Positions 44,690 through 57,322 of a stretch of 64,000 nt of DNA are shown piece after piece. A program made the position numbers and the translations under genes. This DNA comes from Isoetes taiwanensis (Eukaryota > Streptophyta > Lycopodiopsida > Isoetales > Isoetaceae). The notes beneath the pieces were generated by a model. It searched no databases, was not told the DNA's origin, and saw only the letters and a list, made by a program, of their open reading frames with translations. Where the stretch lies: NCBI GenBank assembly GCA_021234155.1, contig JAJEKV010000054.1:7832655-7896654 (forward strand), read 5' to 3'. Positions within the stretch are counted from its first letter, which is position 1. Every line of letters begins with the position of its first letter.

Positions 44690-45720
44690 TGGGAGAGGGA
44701 AATTTGGGGCAAGCAGCCTCCTGAGGGATTTTTAGGGTCCAAGGCCAAGGCCAACACCCCAACCCACTTCAAGACACGGCGCAAGGGTCCCGGCCGACCT
44801 GGACAAGGAGAGGGTTCCTCAAACGAAAACCCCGTGGGTTGCCGCTCTAGAAAGGGTTTACGCTTTGGGGGCCGAAGTCCCGGTCTGTTGCACTTGGGAC
44901 CCGGCCGCCGAAGCGCGAGAAACAGAATACGGAGCAAGGGGAACTGACGGAGCAGAGTTTGGGCCTTCCTCCTCCCGATGTGGCAAGTAGAAGTCGGGGG
45001 CTTTTTGCAGCTGGCAAGACATTCAGAATTCGGCAATTAATGCATTGCACCCAAAATAAATTCGCTTTTTGCCAGCGATCCCTAATTCATCTCCAGCACA
45101 CGCCCAATTTTCGAATTTTCGGAGAAGGTCTAGGTCAAAGGGTTAGCATTAGGAACGGTCGGGGCAGCCTGCAAGGGGGCAACCGAGCTGGCACCCTTCC
45201 CCAAAGTCAAACGAGGCCAGGACCTTGCAGGGATCCTCACAAGAGGGGGAGAGTCCTGACCCCGTGAGGCGGATCCAAAAGTTCCCCGCAGGCAGCCTCT
45301 TTCCCCGCAACCGGCCCCCGGGCGGCACGCCACGACCACCCTCCCTGCCCCCTGTTCCCTATCCCACCGCTGATCCTCCGCTCGTGGGCCCCTCTTCGAA
45401 GGTCCAAAGATTCCAGATCGGCCCGGGAGAACTTGTCAAACCGCTGGGCGCCCCGATGTCGGCCTTGTAGAAACCGCACTGTTTTGTCGTTCGGCACCGG
45501 GATGCCCGAATGGCAAATAGACCCCGCCAAATCGTCCTAATGGCGAAATTACCCTAGGGAGCAAGTTACACGGGGTTTTGGCGAAAAGAAGGAAACACTT
45601 CACGCCTCCACGACAAGATCCCGCATGCACATCCTAGGCCAATTGACTACGAAAGTGTGATGGAAGTGAGCTACTTTATGCTTTGAGTTCGGTGGTCTTC
45701 TCGCCACGGAACTTGGTCCC
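44690..45720 (+). repeat. Diverged copy of the 785-bp repeat family
   Basis: In direct orientation it shares with 51277-52400 the blocks AACCCCGTGGGTTGC...GGGTTTACGCT (hairpin, about 44813-44872), TGTTTTGTCG, GAGCTACTTT and the end GGAACTTGGTCCCC. It is more GC-rich and more diverged than the copies in the main array. Confidence 0.6.
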
Positions 45721-46700
45721 CGATAATGAATTTGTGGAATCTAGTGAATACGGAAGCCACTCGCATCTTTGGCGATATCGCGGCATGAGCACCAGTACAC
45801 ACAAGATCAAACCATTCTAAGATCAAACAACATTGTTTTGAATGCACTACCGACATCAACCTCCATGATAGTCTTTATAGTACCAATCCATTCCAACATT
45901 GCCTCGATTGGGTTTGGGTCTCCAGACTACCAAATCCCAAGAACCGCATTAAACTTTGCTGATATACCACAATCATAAGTGGCTTAAGCCATGATCCACA
46001 CTTTGTCGCCGAAAAGTGAGCACCAAGACCATATTGATGCATATGAATTATACTACAAAGTAAAGGAACAAATGTTCAAAATAACGAACTAAACTCGCGG
46101 AATTATATGCTATTAAGTTGCACTTACAAATAGTGACACACTTTTTAGCATATGCAAATTTTTCGCTAGAAACATGTTCGCCACGCTGCCTTGCCATCTC
46201 TAGTTGTTCGAAAGCACCATTTATTGTTTATCTCACTTGGCAGGACCCCTAGATGATCCGAAGTGGTTGTTTGCGATTCTTTTGTCGATAGCGTCTTCTC
46301 CCTCATCTCTTTATTTTTCTTTTCCTCGTATTTTTTATCCATTTCCCATGGGAGTGGAGTTGTAGATGAGAAACTTATTGACTTTGGCCTCGCTCTTCTA
46401 GTGTGAACAATTTCTTCTCGGTGGGTCTTCCTTTCGAACTTCTCCAACTATAGTTGGAGTGTCTTCATCGGTCCATAATCGTGAGCATTGGGGTGTAGAT
46501 CGCCAAGAACTCCTGACATAGAATAATGACTCGCGGCTAACCAACCCCTCGCCATGCAACCCTCCTCGCCTTGCCTTTCGACGCATTTAAGTCCTTGAGG
46601 ACCTTCGTAAAGCCGCCTATAAAAACATCCATCTAGGATTTGTTGTGCCTCAAGCTCTACTGGCCCACTACACACTCACCCCTCATTTTTGGTCCATCGC
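45721..46700 (-). other. Unassigned region with minus-strand coding-like patches
   Basis: On the minus strand 45990-45835 reads AKFNAVLGIW, a TAG, then SGDPNPIEAMLEWIGTIKTI and EVDVGSAFKTMLFDLRMV. Two ORFs at 46447-46166 (Lys/Glu/Arg-rich) and 46675-46448 follow upstream. The first patch looks like genuine protein but I do not recognise it. Confidence 0.35.
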
Positions 46701-47400
46701 TGAAAAACATCAGTTTTGGTAGGTCTACATGTCCTGCTTTCAAAGAATCCTACATGTGGATTTGTGGAGGTATGGTTTTGTTCGATAATGGTGTTCTTTT
46801 TTCAAAGACTAAAACATCCATTCAATTGTTTTGTAGTTTCTTCTATTGTGACATGTCATTTTATAATACAATCCACCTCGAGGAAAGAATACTTGAATTT
46901 CTACATGTCTAATAATTCTATTGTCACATGTCTTTATAGATGTAGGAAAGAATATTTGATTCTCTACATGTCCTATACTTCCATTCACATGTCTTTATAG
47001 TAGTAGGACAGAACTTTATTTTTGCTAAGGCATTGTAGGAAAGAATACATGAATTACTTGACATGTGTAATACTTCTATTGTCACACGTCTTTTATAGAA
47101 GTAGGAAAGAATACTTGATTCTCCTTACATGTCATATGCTTCCATGTCATATGTCTTTATAGTAGTAGGACAGTAGTAATTTTATTTTGCTAAGGCATTG
47201 TAGGAAAGAATACATGAATTACTTACATGTGTAATACTTCTATTGTCACATGTCTTTATAGAAGTAGGAAAGAATACTTGATTCCCTACATGTCCTATCC
47301 TTCCATATCACGGGCCCTTATAGTGGTAGGACAGAGTACTTGATTTGTTACATGTGATGCACGGTACCCATCACATGTCCTTATACTAGTATTCCATGTA
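46700..47400. repeat. Tandem repeat with 165-bp period and shorter inner units
   Basis: GCTAAGGCATTGTAGGAAAG occurs at 47024 and 47189. Inner motifs (AGGAAAGAATACTTGATTC, ACATGTCCTA, CACATGTCTTTATAG, TAGTAGGACAG) recur at about 75-90-base spacing throughout, so the 165-bp unit is itself a diverged dimer. Confidence 0.75.
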
Positions 47401-47840
<440 letters not shown>

Positions 47841-47981
47841 ATTATGTTCATGGGAGGCCTCAAAGGCCTATTAGACAAAACCACTTAAACATCTTCATAA
47901 AATAATAGATGATTTTCCAAATCCTCATCTAGCTCATCACCTCACCAAACTATCCCGAATTATCAACATTAACAAAGAAGA

Positions 47982-48123
<142 letters not shown>

Positions 48124-48184
48124 CTTTTTATGCCTCAAATCCATTTTTGAGCATATGCACATGATCTCAGTCCCAATCAGCTCA

Positions 48185-51100
48185 AACATGCCAAGGTGGT
48201 TTCAAACATGCCACCAAGGTGGCTCAAACATACACAAGGTGGTTCAAACATGCCACAAAGGTGGCTCCAACATGCCAAGGTGGCTCCAACATGCCACGCT
48301 GGCTCTAACATGCCATGCATGTCTAATATGCCAACGCAGTGCAAACATGCCACGTGGGCCCACCATGCCACCTAGGCTCCAACATGCCAAGGTGGCTCAC
48401 AACATGTCACCTAGGCTTAAATATGCCAAGTTGGCTCAAACATGCCACCTAGGTTCCAAAGATGCCACCGTGAGCTCTAACATGCCACCTAGGCTCAAAC
48501 ATGCCAAAGTGGCTCAAACATGCCACATGGGTTTCCAACATGCCACCTAGGGCTCCAATATGCCAAGGTGGCTCAAACATGCCACCCAGGCTCCAACACC
48601 TACAAGGTGGCTCAAACATGCCACATGGGCTTCAACATGCCACCTAGGCTCCAACATGCCAAGGTGGCTCAAACATGCCACGTGGCTCCAAACATGCCAA
48701 GGTGGCTCTAACATGCCACCTAGGCTCAAACATGCCAAGGTGGCTCCAACATGCCACTTAGGGCTCCAACATGCAAAATGGCTCAAACATGCCACCTAGG
48801 CTCCAACGTGCTCAAACATGCCACGCAGCTCCAAAGATGCCACCTATGTCTAACTTGCCAAGGTGGCTCAAATATGCCACGGGGCTCCAACATGCCACCT
48901 AGATCTCCAACATTCCTAGGTGGCTCAAACATGCCACATAGGCTCAAACATGCCATGCCATGCCAGTGCTCACTTAGGCTCCAACATGCCAAGGTGGCTC
49001 CAACATGCCACCTAGGCTCAAACGCGCCAAGGTGGCTCAAACATGCCACCTAGGCTCCAACATGCCATCTAGGCTCAAACATGCTAGGTGGCTCAAACAT
49101 GCCAAGGTGGGCTCAAACATGCCACCTAGGCTCCAACATGCCAAGGTGGCTCAAACATGCCACGCAGGCTCCACCATGCCACCTAGGGCTCCAACATGCC
49201 AAGGTGGCTCACAACATGCCACCTAGGCTTAAATATGCCAAGTTGGCTCAAACATGCCACCTAGGCTCAAACATGCCACCCCAGGCTCAAACATGGGGCT
49301 CCAACATGCCAAGGTGGCTCAAACATGCCACCCAGGGTCCAACATGACAAGGTGGCTCAAACATGCCACATGGGCTTCAACATGCCACCTAGGCTCCAAA
49401 GATGCCAAGGTGGCTCAAACATGCCACGGGGTCCAATGCCAAGGTGGCTCTAACATGCCACCTAGGCTCAAACATGCCAAGGTGGCTCCAACATGCCACC
49501 TAGGCTCCAACATGACAAAATGGCTCAAACATGCCACCTAGGCTCCAACGTGCTCAAACATGCCACGCAGGCTCCAACATGCCACCTATGCTCCAACATG
49601 CCAAGGTGGCTCAAACATGCCACGTGGGCTCCAACATGCCACCTAGGCTCCAACATTCCTAGGTGGCTCAAACATGCCACATAGGCTCAAACATGCCATG
49701 CAGCTCACTTAGGTCTCCAACATGCCAAGGTGGCTCCAACATGCCACCTAGGCTCGAACATGCCAAGGTGGCTCAAACATGCAGGCTCCAACATGCCACC
49801 TAGGCTCAAACATGCCAAGGTGGGCTCAAACATGCCACCTAGGCTCCAAGATGCCACCTAGGCTCCAACATGCCAAGGTGGCTCAAACATGCCACGTGGG
49901 CTCCACCATGCCACCTAGGCTCCAACATGCCAAGGTGGCTCACAGCATGCCACCTAGGCTTAAATATGCCAAGTTGGCTCAAACATGCCACCTAGGCTAC
50001 AACATGTCACCATGGCTCTAACATGCCAACTAGGCTCAAACATGCCAAGGTGGCTCAAACACGCCACGGGTTTCCCAACATGCCACCTTGGCTCAAACAT
50101 GCCAAGGTGGCTCAAACATGCCACCTAGGCTCCAACATGCCAAGGTGGCTCAAACATGCCACATGGGTTTCAACATGCCACCTAGGCTCCAACATGCCAA
50201 GATGGCTCAAACATGCCACGGGGCCCAACATGCCACGGGGCTCCAAATATGCCACGGGCTCCAACATGCCACGTGGGCTCCAACATGCCAAGGTGGCTCA
50301 AACATGCCACCTAGGCTCCAACATGACAAGGTGGCTCAAACATGCCACATGGGTTTCAACATGCCACCTAGGCTCCAACATGCCAAGATGGCTCAAACAT
50401 GCCACGGGCTCCAACATGCCACGGGCTCCACCTAGGCTCCAACATGACAAAATGGCTCAAACATGCCACCTAGGGCTCCAACGTGCTCAAACATGCCACG
50501 CTGGCTCCAACATGCCACCTATGCTCCAACATGCCAAGGTGGCTCAAGCATGCCACGCAGCCCAACATGCCACCTAGGCTCTAACATGCCAAGGTGGCTC
50601 AAACATGCCACGCGGGTTCCAACATGCCACCTAGGCTCCAACATGCCAAGGTGGCTCAAACATGCCACCCAGGCTCCAACGTGCTCAAACATGCCAAGGT
50701 GGCTCAAACATGCCACGTGGGCTCCAACATGCCACATAGGCTCCAACATGCCATGTGGGCTCCAACATGCCAAGGTGGCTCAAACATGCCACCTAGGCTC
50801 AAACATGCCAAGGTGGCTCCCACATGCCACCTAGGCTCCAACATTCCTAGGTGGCTCAAACATGCCACCTAGGCTCCAACATTCCTAGGTGGCTCAAACA
50901 TGCCACCTAGGCTCAAACATGCCAAGGTGGCTCCAACATGCCACCTAGGCTCCAACATGCCACCTAGGCTCAAACATGCCAAGGTGGGCGCAAACATGCC
51001 ACGTGGTCTCCAACATGCCACCTAGGCTCCAACATGCCAAGGTGGCTCCAACATGCCAAGGTGGCTCAAACATGCCACCTAGGCCAACGTGCTCAAACAT

Positions 51101-51275
51101 GCCGAGGTGGCTCAAACATGCCACGTGGGCTCCAACATGCCAAGGTGGCTCACAACATGCCACCTAGGCTTAAATTTGTCAAGTTGGCTCAAACATGCCA
51201 CCTAGGCTACAACATGTCACCGTGGCTCTAACATGCCACCTAGGCTCAAACATGCCAAGGTGGCTCAAACATGCC
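48185..51275 (+). repeat. 19-bp satellite array (two alternating monomer types)
   Basis: The array is built from ATGCCAAGGTGGCTCAAAC and ATGCCACCTAGGCTCCAAC, both 19 bp, often alternating as 38-bp dimers with many variants (for example ATGCCACGTGGGCTCC). Because 19 is not a multiple of three, all frames open into proteins with a 19-residue period. These open frames are a by-product, not genes. The cores CCAAGGTGG and CCACCTAGG are complementary except for one base, so neighbouring monomers can fold back. Confidence 0.95.
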
Positions 51276-51495
51276 CACGAAACTTGGTCTCCAGGGTAAT
51301 GTCGATGTTTCAGTCCGGCTAAGGCGTGAGTCGATCACAGCCTCCTGGTGGGAGAGTTACCCGTCTGCGGGCCGTGGACCCTCCAGAGGACCCTTGGCCC
51401 AACTTCTTCGAAGGTTTTAGGGCTCTTCCGGGGCCAACGCCTCCCACTACCTCATGACATTGTGCAAGATCCCCGGTCCAATCCGACTGTGGTAT

Positions 51496-51557
51496 GACCT
51501 CCAAAACGTAAACCCCGTGGGTTGCTAGGTTATTGTAGGGTTTACGCTATGGAGGTC
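51496..51557. other. 62-bp hairpin in repeat copy 1
   Basis: Arms GACCTCCAAAACGTAAACCC and GGGTTTACGCTATGGAGGTC are complementary at 18 of 20 positions, around a 22-base loop containing TTGCTAGGTTATTG. Confidence 0.85.
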
Positions 51558-52286
51558 GAAGTTTTATTCAGCTGCACTTGAGACATGGTCGAGAAGCCGC
51601 AGCTTGAAAAACCGTGGGCAATAGAAACCCATCAAATGGGGTTTGGATTTCATCGAGGCGTTTTCCACTAGTGCTCCTCCCTGAGGGCAAATGCCAATGC
51701 CTCCCTTCCCTAACCCTGGCTTCCTATCCGACCATTGAATTCTCCATTCAAGTAACTTGCTTCAGCAGGCTCAAAAATTCAAGATCCGCTCCGAGAACAT
51801 ATAAAACCAAAAGTGTCCCCGCAGCCGACCGTAGAAACCCAAGTGTTTTGTCGCTCGGGCAAAGCATACAAAGGCCCCTAATGGAGATTTGACTCTCGCC
51901 ATGTCGTCCTAAAACCACGAATTACCCTACCCACCAAGTTACACGGCCATTTTTTTAAATAAAGAAACACGAACCTCTACATGGCAAGATTCTCGCGACC
52001 CCTCCGCTAAGGCCAATTCACTAATTAACGTTGGACATGAGCTACTTTGGCGCCCCGAGCAGGGTGGTCTGCCCACCAAACTTGGTCTCCAAGGTAATGT
52101 CGAGCTTTCGAGTCCGCTGGGCGAGTCGATCACAGCCCGGTGGGGAGAGTTGCCGTCCGGCCCGGGCGGACCCTCCGTAGAGGATCTTTGGGTCGAACTT
52201 TTCCGAAGGTTTTAGGCTCCCTTTCAAGGCCAACGCCTCCCACTACCTCATGACATTGTGCAAGATCCCGTCCACCGGTTAGGTAT

Positions 52287-52349
52287 GGCCTCCAAACGCA
52301 AACCCCTGTGCCTTGCCAAAAGTTATTGTAGGTTTACGCTATGGAGGCC
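52287..52349. other. 63-bp hairpin in repeat copy 2
   Basis: Arms begin GGCCTCCAAACGCAAACC and end GGTTTACGCTATGGAGGCC, same orientation as the first. Confidence 0.8.
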
Positions 52350-52606
52350 AAAACGCGGGTCAGGCTTGCACTTGGGACCCGTGTACCTTTTTCAACATGC
52401 ATGCGAGCCATGGCAACTAAATAATGTGACTTTGATCTATTGGCTTTATCCCAATCATTCCAAAAAATTTGCTACTACAAAATGTGTTCTTGACTTCTAA
52501 TTGTGACACCGAGGAGGATAAATCCAAACCCCTTTTCGCCGGGCTTATTGCTTCGATTTTCAACTCGCAGCTTCGACCATGTCTCAAGCGCAATCGGTTA
52601 AAACTC

Positions 52607-52669
52607 GACCTCCATAACGTAAACCCTACAATAACCTAGCAACGCATTGTGGTTTATGTTTTGGAGGCC
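52607..52669. other. 63-bp hairpin in repeat copy 3 (inverted)
   Basis: Arms begin GACCTCCATAACGTAAACCC and end GGTTTATGTTTTGGAGGCC; the loop is the complement of copies 1 and 2 (CAATAACCTAGCAA). Confidence 0.8.
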
Positions 52670-53395
52670 ATACCCTAGTCGATTGGACCAGGATCTTGCA
52701 CAATGTCATGAGGTAGTGGGAGGGCGCTGACGCCTTAAGAGGGAGCCCTAAACCTTCCGTAAGAAGTTCGACCCAAAGGTCCTCTCCGAGGGTCCCCGGC
52801 CATGGATGGGCAACCTCCCACCCCAAACTGTGATCCGGACTCGCCAACCGGACTCAAACATCGACATTACCCTAGAGACCAAGTTTCGTGGGTAGAAGAC
52901 CACCCCGCCCCTAAGCGCCAAAGTAGCTCATGTCCAACACGCTCAGAGTGATTTGGCCTTAGCGAGGGTGCGTATCACCGCCATGTATGAGGGTTCGTGT
53001 TTTTTTTGCAAAAAATGACCGTAACTTGGTCCCTGTGGTAATTTCACCCGCTTTGACGACATGGCTAAGTCAAATCTCCATTCCGGCCTTTGTACCGCCC
53101 AACGACAAAACACTTGGTTTTCTACACCGCCGATCGCAGGACACTTTTTGGTTTGATATGTTCTCCCGCATGCATCTTGAATTTTTTTTGAGCCTGCCAA
53201 GCAAGTTACTTGAATGGAGAATTGAACGGCCGGATAGGGAAACCGTGTTCGGGAAGGGAGGCATTGGCATTTGCCTCCCAGAGGAGCACTAGTAGGAAAG
53301 CCCCGGGTAAATCCAAACCCCATTTCGCCGGGCTTATTGCTTCGGTTTTCAACTCCAGCTTCGACCATGTCTCAAGCGCAATCGAATAAAACCCC

Positions 53396-53460
53396 GACCT
53401 CCATAACGTGAAACCCTAATAACCTAGCAACCCACCATGTGGTTTACGCTTTTTGAGGTC
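53396..53460. other. 65-bp hairpin in repeat copy 4 (inverted)
   Basis: Arms begin GACCTCCATAACGTGAAACC and end GGTTTACGCTTTTTGAGGTC, with the loop in the same orientation as copy 3. Confidence 0.8.
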
Positions 53461-54123
53461 ATACCCGGTCGACAACCAGATCTTGCACAATGTCATGAGG
53501 TAGTGGAGGGCGCTGACGCCGTAAGAGGGAGCCCTAAAACCTTCCGTAAGAAGTTCGACCCAAAGGTCCTCTCGGAGGGTCCCCGCCACGGACGGCAACT
53601 CTCCCACCCCGAATCGGATCTGACCGCCAACGGACTCAAACATCGACATTACCCTCGAGACCAAGTTTCGTGGGCAGAAGACCACCGCCCCGGACGCCTA
53701 AAGTAGCTCATGTCCAACACGCTCAGAGTGAATTGGCCTTAGCGGAGGGTGAATACCGCCATGTAGAGGGTTCTGGTTTCTTTGCTGCAAAAAAAATGAC
53801 CGTAACTTGGTCTCTAGGGTAATTTCGGTGTTTCGATGACATGGCGAAGTCAAATCTCCATTCCGGAGCCTTTGTACCGCCCGAACGACAAAACACTTGG
53901 GTTTCTACACTACCGATCGGGCAGGACACTTTTATGTTTGATATGTTCTCCTGACAGATCCCGAATTTTTTTGAGCCTGCCAAGCAAGTTACTTGAATGG
54001 AGAATTCAACGGTTGGATAGGGAAACCGGGTTTCAAGAAGGGAGGCATTGGCATTTGCCCTCCCGGAGGAGCACTGGTAGGAAAGCCTCGCCTGGTAACC
54101 TTTGTGATGTCCGCCTCCTGGGT

Positions 54124-54570
54124 CTCGCCACCTAGGCTCCAACGCGCACCTAGGGCTCCAACATGCCACGGCTCCAACATGCCACGAGGCTCCAACATGC
54201 CACCCACGCCCAACATGCCACATGGGCTCCAACATGCCACCCAGCATGCCACCCAGGCTCCAACATGCCACCGGGCTCAAGCGCACTAATGGAGCTCCAA
54301 CATGCCAAGTTGGCTCCAACGCGCCACCTAGGCTCAAGCATGCCAAGGTGGCTCAAATATGCCACCTAGGCTCCAACATGTCACCCGGGCTTCAACATGC
54401 CATGTAGGCTCCAACATGCCAACTAGGCTCCAACATGCCTCGTGAGCTCTAGCATGCCACCTAGGCTCCAACGCGCCACCTAGGGCTCCAACATGCCATG
54501 GTGGCTCCAACATGCCACCTAGGTTTCAGCGTGCCAAGGTGGCTCAAACATGCCACCTAGGCTCCTTAAG
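54124..54570 (+). repeat. 19-bp satellite, second block
   Basis: The same monomers as at 48185-51275 resume here, more diverged (many ATGCCACGGGCTCC-like variants). It ends in the 2.785-kb duplication. Confidence 0.9.
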
Positions 54571-57322
54571 ATTAGTTGAAAATATTGGAATGACTACCTT
54601 GTATTCATAGGTTCATTTGATCTTAGTATATAGTTGGATAAGGTTCACTTATCTCCTTAGTATTAGCTCGATATATCTTGCTATGGTGGTGGTGGTAATG
54701 GTTTGATGTTCTAGGTTGAATTGTCATAATTAGGTGGAGGTGAATTGTTGGTGTATGCTAAGATTGAATTGCATAATTAGGTGGAGGTGAATTGTTGGGT
54801 ATCCGAGATTTGAATTTTCATACTTAGGTGGAGCTAGAGTGTTTGGCCTAGGGAGGAATAATGGGATTGGGTGGGCAAGGGTGGCATGACTAGGGGTGTG
54901 GCTGGAAGTGGAGGTGGTGGATATGTTGGAGGAGGTGATGAATATGTTGGAGGTGGACGTGGTGCATATGTTGGAGGAGGAGGTGTTGGATACGTTGGAC
55001 TGCATATAAAATGGAATCAAATTAGTGAAGTTCAAACTTTCAAAGAGGAGATATAAAAGAAGAAGGGTTGATACCATTATGCCACCACTAATGTTCTACC
55101 GAGAACTCGTTATTTTTATGCTTTTGCCCCCGGTATTTTTAGTACGAAATCCATTGTCTCTAATGGAACATCCATTCAGAGCAATGGATAAGATTATGAC
55201 AAGAAGTCTGAATAATCATATCCATTGAATTGATGGTTGTATGGTAACGCCCGAGGCAAAGGGTGTGCATGCAAATGCTTCCAAGCCATTTTGGCCATGG
55301 CCATGTGGCTTCAATATAGCAAGACCCATAAGGAACCATACCCCCGAAAATAATGGAACATGTGATCACATGTTGAAAATTAAAGTTAAAAATCAATATA
55401 CATAGTGACGAGATGGATGGCCTAGATTTTGGCCAAGATGGACTACCGAGATTGTGATCCGCTGTAGTGTAATCTTATTGGTTGCGTGAATGGGATGGAT
55501 GGCACGATTTTGGCCGAGATGGACTACCGGGATTGCAATCCTAGTATTATTGTGCTATTGGCTGAATTAATTGCCGCCTCCCACCTTTGGCTAGTTTCCC
55601 CATTCGACAGCTTCCCCATTCGACAGCTTCAAATTATGGCGGCGGGTTTTGCTTGGCTATGGCGCCTCCACAAAGATCGCCTTTGCCGACCAGCGACAAT
55701 AGCCATCGCCACCACCGCCACTACGAAGATGCATGTCTGATTCTTCCTCATTAGATCGGGCGATGGGTTTTGCACAAATGGCTTGACACCCAAAGGGTTT
55801 TTGCACACCACGGACCAAGCTTGGCTATGGCTATGGTTGAGCGTGCCAGCTTTTCCTACCTTGGGCGAATCGATGTTACCTAGGCCACAAAGATCTGAAA
55901 AAAAAAAAAAGCAGATCAGTGAGCCATGGCCCGGCGGATCTGAAGCCACAGATTTGAAGCCACGACATCCGAAGGTTGATGTGACTCCATAATGTCCTTG
56001 CGCCACCTTCAAAAATCCAAAATTACAAGCCCGGTCTAACCTGTTGCCGATTCAATAGCCCATCAGTAAAATCGAAATGGAAGCCCAAGCTTCCAAGTTG
56101 TTTCAACCCTTTTCTCGGTATTTCTATCTTTGATGTTTGATTTAACCTTAATTCCTAACTCTTTTTGCTTCCTTTTTTAGCATGCAAAGGAACCAAAAGT
56201 CGTTCTTGAGTTTTGGAAGGGATTTCCACCGCTATTGGAGTCAAGTTTGATCTTTTTCACTTTCTCGATATCGTACAAAGAGCTGGCTATAGCAAAATAT
56301 TTCGCATACGAATGATCCAAAGGTCCACCTTTTCTTATTCAATGTAGCATTTGCTTTCAAAGCATGCATAATATATTTTGTAACAAATTATTTTTAACCC
56401 GTGTATAACTGAATGGGCAAGAAACTAAAAAATGATTCTCCTAAATCCCGTGAGTTGAAGCGGCCCGAGAAAAGATCGAGGTTTGTGTCATTTGTTTTTA
56501 TTGAATTTGAGATTTAATCTTATTCTCACCGCATTTTCTTTACTTTCTTTGACAGAGAATACGAGAGGAAAATGAAGAAAATGTTGCAAAGAGAGAAAAA
56601 TGTTGCAGCAAAGATTATTGCATGGTAAAATCAAACGCTTTTGTATCAATCGCATGATATTTTTTAATAATAGGCAAACCATTTTTGTCAAGATTTTAAA
56701 ACTTAAGTAGTAAGGCAATCGCAATAAAAAAGTCTTTTGTATAATTTTAGTGTTTCACGTATCCATTGCCAAGAAGCATACTTATGTTCGATTTTTCTCC
56801 TTGCAAAACCAATAATTCACTTAATAATACAACAAAATGTTTTACCTCTCCTGTATTACTCATAATTAGGGAATTTTAGAATTCCAATTACAATCGAATA
56901 ATATTATGCTTTATGGGTTTGTTTGGGTTCGATTCCCAAAAGCTTTATATTTTAAAATAAACAAAATCAATAAATGTAATCTATGATATATTAACTTTAA
57001 ATTATGGTATGTATCTAATTCTTGTGAATTGTGTGCCACGTGTTGATATTTTATTATTTAAAATCGCGGTTTACCTAGTATGCCACGCGGTTAAAATTTT
57101 ATCGTCAAAAGACATTATCAGGGAAATAACACTTTCCTCTTTTCTACGTAATATAATAATGTTTCTTCTACATGTCCTTATTTTATAAAAGGTGTCAATA
57201 GCATTAAAAACAATAGCACCCTTTAAAACCATATATATGGAGGAAAAAATATCAACACATAGAAAGATGGCAACATTTGAAAACAACAACTATTTTAAAA
57301 ACAATAAGTACATGTAACTGAA
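54541..57322 (+). repeat. 2.785-kb tandem duplication, copy 1
   Basis: AAGGTGGCTCAAACATGCCA begins the unit, followed by CTTAAGATTAGTTGAAAATA at 54567. The same order recurs 2785 bases later. Inside are a Gly-rich GGAGGTGG... patch (54890-55000), a short internal repeat of GATGGATGGC...ATTTTGGCC units (55410-55540), and long AT-rich parts. No known protein is recognisable. Confidence 0.85.

Larger units (their letters stand above)
51276..54123. repeat. Head-to-head array of a 785-bp repeat
   Basis: Four copies: two in plus orientation (51276-about 52066; about 52067-52400, truncated) and two in minus orientation (about 52515-53310; 53311-54110). The landmark CATTGTGCAAGATC is at 51462 and 52250 on plus; its complement GATCTTGCACAATG is at about 52692 and 53472, giving periods of about 780-788. 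Each copy contains a hairpin of about 62 bp. The array is inserted in the 19-bp satellite, which continues at 54124. No protein is evident. Confidence 0.85.

Noticed and set aside
48155-51231. Many ORFs with CHLGSNMPRWLKHAT-type repeats
   Set aside because: These are by-products of the 19-bp satellite, which lacks stops in several frames; the proteins have no independent support.
48185-51275. CRISPR-like alternation of repeat and spacer
   Set aside because: Both alternating units are themselves repeated; there are no unique spacers, and the genome is a plant's.
53723-54346. 207-codon minus-strand ORF
   Set aside because: It spans the junction of the 785-bp repeat and the 19-bp satellite, so it is a chance open frame.
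56938-56960. tRNA T-arm-like sequence GGGTTCGATTCCC (also at about 59722)
   Set aside because: No matching A box, anticodon arm or acceptor stem at the right distance; it is simply repeated by the duplication.
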